Shown: positions 1 through 5,725 of the stretch, in pieces
Layout of the letters: each line of letters opens with the position of its first letter
How positions within the stretch are numbered: position 1 is the stretch's first letter
From: an uncultured Bacteroidota bacterium
GTDB taxonomy: Bacteria; Bacteroidota; Bacteroidia; NS11-12g; UBA955
DNA: 6,275 nucleotides
Reading direction: 5' to 3'
Assembly: GCA_903879775.1 (NCBI GenBank)
Contig: CAIRMY010000281.1
Location: 1-6,275, forward strand
The notes under the pieces: generated by a model
The model's input: only the letters and a program-made list of their open reading frames with translations
Told to the model about the DNA's origin: nothing
Databases searched by the model: none
Translations under genes and position numbers: made by a program

Positions 1-430
1 CCTCCGCAGTGCCTCGGTAGTTTTTCAAGATTTCCCAACTGGTTTTACCCGTTTCGCGATGCAATAATTTCATGAGCACCTGCCCCTCCCCGATTGTCAA
101 TTTCTTCAATTGCTCCGTGTACATGGCCTTCAAACTATTTTCGCATTTTTTGATGTACTTCTTGCGCTCCCGCTTGTTTTCAATGGTTGCCAATTGATCT
201 TCCATCATCTTCATTTTATAAGCCGCCATCTTGGCAAATGGCATGGTTTTGATCACACGGCGCTTTAATGTCTGATACTCCTTGATCTTTGCCTCATCCA
301 TACTCCCCGATACCATCACCGGATCTAAGCGTTCGAAGTCGTGAACCGTGTCGCGAACCACTGTTTCGGTTTGCGCCAAAAGTCCCCCCGAAAAATAAAA
401 AACAGCAATAAAGAGCATCAACTTTTTCAT
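1..430 (-). CDS. DUF4294 family exported protein, 3' part missing (runs off the window)
   Basis: The reading frame begins at ATG 430-428 and stays open to the window edge, giving about 143 residues. It opens with a signal peptide (MKKLMLFIAVFYFSGGLLAQ, cleavage probably near residue 19-20), so the product is exported. After a short acidic stretch, residues about 55-143 are basic, helical-looking sequence matching what I recall of DUF4294, a Bacteroidota family of unknown function: KRRVIKTMPFAKMAAYKM, then a Lys/Arg/Glu-rich run with KRERKKYIKK, then LTIGEGQVLMKLLHRETGKT and SWEILKNYRG. The RETGKTS segment is the most recognisable part. From memory the family is around 200 residues, so perhaps 60-80 C-terminal residues lie outside the window. 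Its start codon overlaps the lgt stop codon (ATGA), which suggests translational coupling and one mRNA. The signal peptide and the lgt neighbour suggest an envelope role. No catalytic motif is visible and no function is claimed. Confidence 0.85.
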   Translation of the reverse strand, partial: MKKLMLFIAVFYFSGGLLAQTETVVRDTVHDFERLDPVMVSGSMDEAKIKEYQTLKRRVIKTMPFAKMAAYKMKMMEDQLATIENKRERKKYIKKCENSLKAMYTEQLKKLTIGEGQVLMKLLHRETGKTSWEILKNYRGTAE

Positions 431-1608
431 GTGCCCTGAGCCAAATCTTTTTGCTTGTTGAAAATGAAATATCCGCATATTCCCAAAACGATTAATACAA
501 TGGAAATCATTTGTGCTTGTGAAAAAACTGCCCCTGCAAATCGATAAAGGCTGTCTCCGTGCTCACGAATGGATTCAATGGCAAATCGTTCTACCCCCGC
601 GAAGATCAAATAAATGCTAAATATTTGTCCCGGTTTAAAGTTTTTATGACGCAACCAAAACCACAATCCAGCGAATAAAATCAAGGCCATTAAGGCTTCG
701 TAGAGCGGTGTTGGGTAAACTGGCGTCGACAATTGGTAGCAATAGTCGCCAGAGCATCCTGGAATTGGTTCCATGCCCATTCCTGGGTAGTCTTTTCCCA
801 AAACGTTGTGCGGATATTTGTAGGCCCAAGCCCAATCTGGCAATATTTTTGAGGGACTCAGGTTGGCAATTCCCCAATCGCCATCGCCGGAGAAATGGCA
901 ACCAAAACGGCCAATTCCGTATGAAAGCATCATTGCAGGTCCACCCCCGTCGATCACATGTTTCCAATTGTAACCTTTTCTTGTGACGTAGATGAGCACA
1001 CCGGCAGCACCGCAAATCAATCCACCATAGAATGTCCATCCACCGGTGGTAAAAATATCGGTAATGAAGGTACTTAAATGAATTTGATCAGGGGTTTCGA
1101 GTAAGTGAAATATTTTAGCACCCAAGAAGCCAGAAATTAAGGCCACTGTGGTAATGTTACCCATATCGTCGGCAATGGAAACGGAATGTGAAACAGATTT
1201 AGGTTCTGTTAGGCGTTGTTTTTTATCGGCACGAAGTTTGGTTAAAAATGAAAACAATGCTGCAATAAAGCCCATGAAATAACTTCCCTCCGAAGTGAAA
1301 ATATGTTCTTGAGGCACAAAGTTTTCTCCGGCATTGACCATGAGAAATAGAATTTTGTAACCAAATAAAAACGAGATGATGATGCTTACAATGTAATCAG
1401 ATTTTGGAAAAGGAATTCCAATTTCTGTGGTGACTGTATTTGAAGGAAATAAGCCTAAAGCCGTTTTACGTTTGAACTCAGTTTGCATGGCCCAATAGGC
1501 AGCACCAATGGAAATGGCAACAAAAAAACCGAAGGTATTTACAACTTCAAGAAACCTAAATTCTAGGCCAAAGATGTCTTTGATAAAATGATATAACGTA
1601 GGAAACAC
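427..1608 (-). CDS. lgt: Prolipoprotein diacylglyceryl transferase, Bacteroidota long form
   Basis: Inner-membrane enzyme that moves diacylglyceryl from phosphatidylglycerol to the lipobox cysteine of prolipoproteins, the first step of lipoprotein maturation. The 393 residues hold several hydrophobic segments (about 22-40, 72-92, 108-122, 153-169, 192-208, 303-319, 328-343, 366-384). Family landmarks are FYGG (193-196), GRFGCHFSGDGDWG (233-246, the Lgt signature, with the catalytic-region Arg at 234), PTPLYEA (299-305) and GVERFAIESIRE (338-349, Arg341 probably matching the essential Arg239 of E. coli). It is about 100 residues longer than E. coli Lgt; extra sequence lies around 45-70, 125-150 and in a loop at 255-295. 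The E. coli FHGG motif reads FYGG, and the signature Asn (GRIGN) is Cys; I believe both are usual for this phylum. The start is GTG (1608-1606); an ATG two bases upstream (1610-1608) is out of frame. The gene begins 8 bp after mtaB and its stop overlaps the next gene by 4 bases. Confidence 0.93.
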   Translation of the reverse strand: MFPTLYHFIKDIFGLEFRFLEVVNTFGFFVAISIGAAYWAMQTEFKRKTALGLFPSNTVTTEIGIPFPKSDYIVSIIISFLFGYKILFLMVNAGENFVPQEHIFTSEGSYFMGFIAALFSFLTKLRADKKQRLTEPKSVSHSVSIADDMGNITTVALISGFLGAKIFHLLETPDQIHLSTFITDIFTTGGWTFYGGLICGAAGVLIYVTRKGYNWKHVIDGGGPAMMLSYGIGRFGCHFSGDGDWGIANLSPSKILPDWAWAYKYPHNVLGKDYPGMGMEPIPGCSGDYCYQLSTPVYPTPLYEALMALILFAGLWFWLRHKNFKPGQIFSIYLIFAGVERFAIESIREHGDSLYRFAGAVFSQAQMISIVLIVLGICGYFIFNKQKDLAQGT

Positions 1609-1616
1609 ATTGCAAT

Positions 1617-2927
1617 TTACGGCCTAATTTCGGCGTAATCAAATATTCCCTCCACTAAAAATTCATCATTGATCATTTTCAATGTCACTGGCACCAAGGT
1701 ATTCACCAACAAGGGGTCGTAATTTGTGGTTACTTTCACATAATTATCGGTAAACCCGCTCATTTTACCCCCTTTTTCTTCGGCCTCAAAAAGCACTTCT
1801 CTGGTGGCATTGAGTTGTTGTTCGTAGAAAAAACGTTTTTTCTTTTCACTCAAACCTCTGAGCATGGTGGTTCTTTCGCCTCTAACTTTTACGGGCACCA
1901 CATCTTTCATTTTCTTGGCAGTGGTATTGGCTCTTTCGCTGTAAGGAAAAACGTGCAAATAACTCACATCCAATTCGTTGATAAAATTATAGGTATCTAA
2001 AAAATGCTCATCGGATTCACCTGGGAATCCAACAATTACATCGACGCCAATGCAGCAATGAGGCATTTTTTCTTTGATATAGGCCACGCGAGAAGCGTAA
2101 ACGTCTGACAAATAGCGGCGGCGCATGCGTTGCAGAATTTCATCATTTCCACTTTGGAGTGGAATGTGAAAATGCGGCACAAATTTTTGACTTTTAGACA
2201 CAAAATCAATGATTTCATTTGTGAGCAAATTGGGTTCAATGCTGCTAATGCGGTAACGATGAATGGATTCAATTTGGTCGAGTTCTTGAATGAGTTCAAA
2301 GAACGTTTCACCTGTTTGAACACCAAAATCACCCAAATTCACGCCTGTGAGCACCACTTCCTTCACACCATCTTCAGAAACTTTCTTGACTTGTTCAATG
2401 GTGTTTTGAATGTTGTCGCTTCTACTTTTGCCTCTGGCAAGTGGAATGGTGCAAAAACTACAAAAATAGTCGCACCCATCTTGCACCTTTAGAAACATTC
2501 TTGTTCTATCGCCTTCACTAAATCCGGGAACAAAATCGTTCACATCTTTAATTGGGGCGTTGTATAAACGGGTTTTTTCTTCTTTTTTGAGGGAATGGAG
2601 GTGTTCAATGAGTTGGAATTTCTCAGCGGCACCGAGCACCATGTCTACTCCGGGAATATTTGAAATTTCTTCAGGTTTTAACTGGGCATAACATCCCACA
2701 ACCACAATGTAAGCATTCGGATTGTGACGCAAAGCTTCGCTCACCACCTTTTTGCACTTGCGATCGGCGTGATCGGTTACACTACAGGTGTTGATCACAT
2801 ATAAATCGGCACCTTCATGAAATTGTTTTCTTTCAAACCCACTTTTTTCCAATTGCTGTGCAATGGTACTACTTTCTGCAAAATTTAATTTACAGCCGAG
2901 GGTGTATAATGATACTGATGAACGCAA
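1617..2927 (-). CDS. mtaB: tRNA (t6A37) methylthiotransferase, radical SAM
   Basis: Converts N6-threonylcarbamoyladenosine at position 37 of ANN-decoding tRNAs to the 2-methylthio form (ms2t6A), using S-adenosylmethionine and two [4Fe-4S] clusters in the cytoplasm. Three domains are visible in 436 residues. The N-terminal methylthiotransferase domain has cluster cysteines C12 (TLGCKLN), C48 (INTCSVT) and C79 (VVGCYAQ). The radical SAM core has CxxxCxxC at C152/C156/C159 (DGCDYFCSFCTIPLARG), then TGVNLGDFG and HFHIPLQSGN. A TRAM-like C-terminal domain spans about 370-436. TLGCKLN and NTCSVTDHADRK favour MtaB over MiaB or RimO. The start is TTG at 2927-2925: an in-frame TAA lies five codons upstream, no ATG falls between, and a later start would remove the C12 motif. 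A promoter-like TAACTTTG ends 7 bases before this TTG. It lies 32 bp after the barrel gene and 8 bp before lgt. As an Fe-S enzyme it may benefit from nearby hscA; that link is inference. Confidence 0.95.
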   Translation of the reverse strand: MRSSVSLYTLGCKLNFAESSTIAQQLEKSGFERKQFHEGADLYVINTCSVTDHADRKCKKVVSEALRHNPNAYIVVVGCYAQLKPEEISNIPGVDMVLGAAEKFQLIEHLHSLKKEEKTRLYNAPIKDVNDFVPGFSEGDRTRMFLKVQDGCDYFCSFCTIPLARGKSRSDNIQNTIEQVKKVSEDGVKEVVLTGVNLGDFGVQTGETFFELIQELDQIESIHRYRISSIEPNLLTNEIIDFVSKSQKFVPHFHIPLQSGNDEILQRMRRRYLSDVYASRVAYIKEKMPHCCIGVDVIVGFPGESDEHFLDTYNFINELDVSYLHVFPYSERANTTAKKMKDVVPVKVRGERTTMLRGLSEKKKRFFYEQQLNATREVLFEAEEKGGKMSGFTDNYVKVTTNYDPLLVNTLVPVTLKMINDEFLVEGIFDYAEIRP

Positions 2928-2934
2928 AACGTTG

Positions 2935-2977
2935 CAAAGTTACAATAAGTGAATGAATTTTAGAAAATGAATGCAAA
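2935..2977 (-). promoter_or_regulatory. Candidate internal promoter for mtaB (TAACTTTG -7 element)
   Basis: On the minus strand TAACTTTG (2942-2935) matches the Bacteroidota -7 consensus TAnnTTTG exactly. The nearest upstream TTTG (2977-2974) is 31 bases away, too far for a normal -33 box, so the -33 element is weak or absent. A start site 4-7 bases after the element would fall at about 2931-2928, almost on the TTG start codon at 2927, so the transcript would be nearly leaderless. The element sits in the only gap of any length inside the minus-strand block. Confidence 0.5.
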
Positions 2978-3667
2978 CTCGAGAGAACCGGTGCCAATAA
3001 ATTTTCCAGTTCCTGTTTTGGGAAGGAGGTCGTATTCAATTCCGGTATCGCTGTCAACCGTCACCAATTTGAAATTGTCGTTCAAATTATTCAACCCAAC
3101 TTTGAAGGCAATTTGATAGCCAAATCCTTCTTCTTTATGCTGGTAGCCAACAATTCCACTGATTTCGAAATTAGACAAAGGTAGGTTTTGCCATTTTTTC
3201 ATGTACACTTGGCTTTGAGCTGGAATTTGTCCTGCCCCAAGATAAACAATCGATCTCAAGATATAACTTGGTTGGATGCCCACCATGATATGATTGACCC
3301 TTTCTCGAGAATATTTACCTATGAGAATGAGCAAATTCAATGGAACATCTACCGATATCAGACCAATTCTGGTGTAAGCTCGGTTCGACAAACTGTCGTT
3401 TACGTTGTTAAAATTGCTACCGCGAAGTCTTAAATCGAGACCTGTTTGGTAGTGAATCTTCTTTTTGTCGAGTTTGCTATGATAATATAAACCAGCAACA
3501 TAACCCAAAAGAGGAGTCGGGTTTTGGAGTTCTCCGCCGAACATTGTAGAAGCTGAAATTCCAAGTTTCATCCCAAAATTGGTACTTTTCTCGTAATCTG
3601 GATCTGAATTTTGCCCATTCAGTTGAATGGCAAAAAACAACGCAACTAAAAATGCCTTAATTTTCAT
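2960..3667 (-). CDS. Outer-membrane beta-barrel protein (PorT-like, OMP_b-brl_2 type)
   Basis: The 235-residue product starts with a signal peptide (MKIKAFLVALFFAIQLNG, cleavage near residue 18-19). The mature part is made of short alternating hydrophobic/polar stretches typical of transmembrane beta strands: NFGMKLGISAS, LLGYVAGLYYHSKL, KKIHYQTGLDLRLRGS, YTRIGLISVDVPLNLLILIG, HIMVGIQPSYILRS, FEISGIVGYQHKE, FGYQIAFKVGLNNL and a last strand GTGSLEFAFIF ending in Phe, a common outer-membrane insertion signature. This is the pattern of the eight-strand barrels grouped in Bacteroidota as PorT family or OMP_b-brl_2. I see no feature tying it to the true type IX secretion protein PorT/SprT, so that symbol is not used. 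ATG 3667-3665 overlaps the hscA stop in ATGA, so the two are probably translationally coupled, an odd pairing of an outer-membrane protein with a cytoplasmic chaperone. Ligand or function is unknown. Confidence 0.85.
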   Translation of the reverse strand: MKIKAFLVALFFAIQLNGQNSDPDYEKSTNFGMKLGISASTMFGGELQNPTPLLGYVAGLYYHSKLDKKKIHYQTGLDLRLRGSNFNNVNDSLSNRAYTRIGLISVDVPLNLLILIGKYSRERVNHIMVGIQPSYILRSIVYLGAGQIPAQSQVYMKKWQNLPLSNFEISGIVGYQHKEEGFGYQIAFKVGLNNLNDNFKLVTVDSDTGIEYDLLPKTGTGKFIGTGSLEFAFIF

Positions 3668-5538
3668 AACTCTTGAATTTTATTTCCTTTTAACGCTGCC
3701 GACACGGCCACATCCATCACCCTTTCGGCAAATGGACGGGTATAATCATTTAACGCTTCAACCCCAGACAATATTTCATTTCTGTTGTTTGTAGTTAATA
3801 GACCCTTGAGAGCATCAATTCGTTGTTTGGTTCCAAAAATTTCATTTTCAGACAGCAAATTTCCGTGTTTCGATAAAAAGCGTTCAGCGGTATAAATTAA
3901 TTGGTTGGCTTCATTCACTGCTTCTTGTTCCAAACGCAAATTGATGTCCTGCTGAGCGTTAAGAAGTCCGCTCTCGAGCATCCTTTCAACTTCTGAATCT
4001 GTTAACCCATTGGCTGGTAATATTTCCACTTCTTGTGCTATGCCGCTGCGCAATTCTTTGGCAGCCACTTTGAGCACCCCATCGGAATTGAGGGCAAACT
4101 GAATTTCAATTTTGGGAAAACCTGCCGGCATTGCGGGAATGTTCTTCAATATAAATTCACCAAGTTTTCGGTTTTGCGTCACCATTTCTCTCTCACCTTG
4201 GAAAACGGCAATTTTCATGTTGATTTGTCCATCAACGGAGGTGGTATATTCACGGCCAACGCGTGTTGGAATTTTAGAATTTCTTGGAATGAGAACATCC
4301 ATGAGTTCGCCGGCGGTTTCAATTCCAAGCGACAATGGGGTTACATCGAGTAAGAGAATGTCTTTGCGATTTCCAGCCAAAATATCGGCTTCTACGGCTG
4401 CGCCTAAGGCAACAACTTCATCGGGATTGATTTGGTTGTTGATATGAACTTTGGGAAACTTCGAGCTGAGTTGGTTATAAATTTCGGGGAATCTGGTGCT
4501 GCCACCAACGAGCACAATTTCATCGATTTGAGATGGTTGCAACTTCGCGTCCCTCAATGACAAATCTACAGAATGCATTGTTTTGGCAATGATTTCAGCA
4601 GAAATTTCAATGAGTATTATGTAATCAATATAGGTATTTAATTCGATATTTCCAAATTTGAGGGACTTTTCAAAGGGAATGTGGGGGTTGTTTGAGATTT
4701 CAATTTTTGCATTTTCTGCAAAAAGACGGAGTTCTTGGATTTGATTTTTGTTGAGAATTTCGAGATCGATCCCGTTTTGCAACAACCAATGTTGCACAAT
4801 TTGTTTGTCAATATCATCTCCTCCGAGGTAGGTATCGCCGTGGGTTGCAATGACTTCAAAAACGCCTTGTTCGAGTTTCAAGATGGAAACGTCGAAAGTA
4901 CCTCCGCCAAAATCGTAAACCAAAATGGTTTTATCGGCATCGGTTAAATTCATTCCGTAGGCCAAACTTGCGGCGGTTGGTTCATTGACAATGCGCAACA
5001 CATCGAGACCTGCCAATTTCCCTGCATCTTTGGTGGCTTGACGTTGCGAATCATTAAAGTAAGCGGGAACTGTAATGACCGCTTTATCCACGGTTGCATT
5101 CAAGAAAGATTCGGCTTTTTCTTTGAGTTCTTTCAAGATAATGGAACTGAGTTGTATTGGGTTGTAATAATGTCCCCCAACATTCACTTTCACCATATTT
5201 TCTTGATCATCGTGAATAATTTTATATCCGAGGTAATCTGTTTTACCGGAAAGGTCTCCAAAATTTTTACCTAGGAGTCGTTTCACTGAGAAAATTGTTC
5301 TTTCTGGGTGCTGTGCAATTTGATTTTTCGCCTGGCTACCAACAATTGGGAGGTTATTTTCGTCGAAGTAAACCACAGAAGGCACAATGCAATTGTTGTT
5401 TTCACCAACTAAAACGGGTTTTGAGGGATTGGATTCGTTGTAGGCAACCAAAGAATTGGTGGTGCCTAAATCAATTCCCACAACCACGTTGCGTTTTTCG
5501 ATAGAACCTGAAGCAATATTGATACTAATTTTAGCCAT
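3664..5538 (-). CDS. hscA: Fe-S cluster assembly chaperone HscA (Hsp70 family)
   Basis: Cytoplasmic ATP-driven Hsp70 chaperone; in model bacteria HscA works with the J-protein HscB to release Fe-S clusters from IscU to apo-proteins. The 624 residues (E. coli HscA is about 616) show the complete architecture. The nucleotide-binding domain has GIDLGTTNSLVA (21-32), K86, TVPAYFNDSQRQATKDAG (156-173), NEPTAASLAYG (185-195), YDFGGGTFDVSI (208-219) and GGSTRFPE (345-352). The linker DILLLDVTPLSLG spans 393-405, followed by the substrate-binding beta domain and a helical lid. HscA rather than DnaK is indicated by an extended N-terminus before GIDLGTT, IPAMPAG (467-473; PALPAG in E. coli), GLTDSEVERML (511-521) and the end FAERVMDVAVSAALKGNKIQEL, parallel to E. 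coli FAARRMD...ALKGHSVDEV. There is no DnaK-type Gly-rich or EEVKD-like tail. ATG 5538 fits the HscA start MAKISIN, with a good promoter 38 bases upstream. No hscB, iscU, iscA or fdx is beside it. It overlaps the barrel gene by 4 bases. Confidence 0.93.
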   Translation of the reverse strand: MAKISINIASGSIEKRNVVVGIDLGTTNSLVAYNESNPSKPVLVGENNNCIVPSVVYFDENNLPIVGSQAKNQIAQHPERTIFSVKRLLGKNFGDLSGKTDYLGYKIIHDDQENMVKVNVGGHYYNPIQLSSIILKELKEKAESFLNATVDKAVITVPAYFNDSQRQATKDAGKLAGLDVLRIVNEPTAASLAYGMNLTDADKTILVYDFGGGTFDVSILKLEQGVFEVIATHGDTYLGGDDIDKQIVQHWLLQNGIDLEILNKNQIQELRLFAENAKIEISNNPHIPFEKSLKFGNIELNTYIDYIILIEISAEIIAKTMHSVDLSLRDAKLQPSQIDEIVLVGGSTRFPEIYNQLSSKFPKVHINNQINPDEVVALGAAVEADILAGNRKDILLLDVTPLSLGIETAGELMDVLIPRNSKIPTRVGREYTTSVDGQINMKIAVFQGEREMVTQNRKLGEFILKNIPAMPAGFPKIEIQFALNSDGVLKVAAKELRSGIAQEVEILPANGLTDSEVERMLESGLLNAQQDINLRLEQEAVNEANQLIYTAERFLSKHGNLLSENEIFGTKQRIDALKGLLTTNNRNEILSGVEALNDYTRPFAERVMDVAVSAALKGNKIQEL

Positions 5539-5575
5539 GTTTTGAGAATTGTCTGATGAAAGAACAATTGTGCCA

Positions 5576-5606
5576 CAAAGTTAGTTTGTATTTAGAATGA
5601 TTCAAA
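5576..5606 (-). promoter_or_regulatory. hscA promoter, Bacteroidota type
   Basis: Reading the minus strand, a TTTG -33 element (5606-5603) is followed after 19 bases by TAACTTTG (5583-5576). Both elements and the spacing fit the Bacteroidota primary sigma consensus TTTG-N(about 19-21)-TAnnTTTG. The predicted start is near 5571, leaving a leader of about 33 nt before ATG 5538. The start region overlaps the palindrome TTGTGCCACAA (5568-5578). No Shine-Dalgarno sequence is obvious, as is common in this phylum. Confidence 0.7.
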
Positions 5607-5694
5607 AAAACCTTTTTGAGGCGACTGACAAATTAATGACATTTTATGACCTTAAGTTTACAATTCAAACAAGGGTGAAGCATCGTGGTAATTG

Positions 5695-5702
5695 TACTTT
5701 TG
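5695..5702 (+). promoter_or_regulatory. Candidate -7 element for the divergent exported-protein gene
   Basis: TACTTTTG fits TAnnTTTG and lies 23 bases before the ATG at 5726. A start near 5707 would give a leader of about 19 nt. No TTTG or TTG is found 17-23 bases upstream (around 5668-5677), so the -33 element is missing or degenerate, which would suit an activator-dependent or weak promoter. Confidence 0.5.
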
Positions 5703-5725
5703 TGGCACTAAATCAGATCTACGAG

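Larger units (their letters stand above)
5570..5708. repeat. 10-bp perfect inverted repeat at both divergent promoters (possible operator pair)
   Basis: GTGCCACAAA at 5570-5579 and its exact reverse complement TTTGTGGCAC at 5699-5708 are the two arms, 119 bases apart. Each arm overlaps the end of a -7 element (TAACTTTG on minus, TACTTTTG on plus) and the predicted start site. The left arm sits in an 11-base palindrome, TTGTG-C-CACAA (5568-5578); the right copy TTGTG-G-CACTA (5700-5710) is a weaker version. The last four bases are shared because both are -7 elements (TTTG), so only six bases (TGGCAC after the G) are extra similarity. Confidence 0.5.

Noticed and set aside
708..986. 92-codon plus-strand and 131-codon minus-strand frames within lgt
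   Set aside because: Both overlap the conserved Lgt signature and loop in other frames and have no coherent domain.
2130..2492. 120-codon open frame on the plus strand inside mtaB
   Set aside because: It is antisense to a strongly conserved gene, has no recognisable domain or promoter, and its composition is that of a complementary-strand shadow.
2960..3667. Annotation as the type IX secretion protein PorT/SprT
   Set aside because: Only the general barrel pattern is shared; no PorT-specific segment or type IX secretion neighbour is visible.
3664..5538. Annotation as DnaK
   Set aside because: The extended N-terminus, PAMPAG motif and the FAERVMD...ALKGNKIQEL end match HscA, and the DnaK-type C-terminal tail is absent.
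5602..5619. TCAAAAA/TTTTTGA inverted repeat with a 4-base loop in the divergent gap, considered as a terminator
   Set aside because: The stem is nearly all A/T and no gene ends nearby; both neighbours start here. It overlaps the hscA -33 element and is more simply an A/T-rich promoter region.
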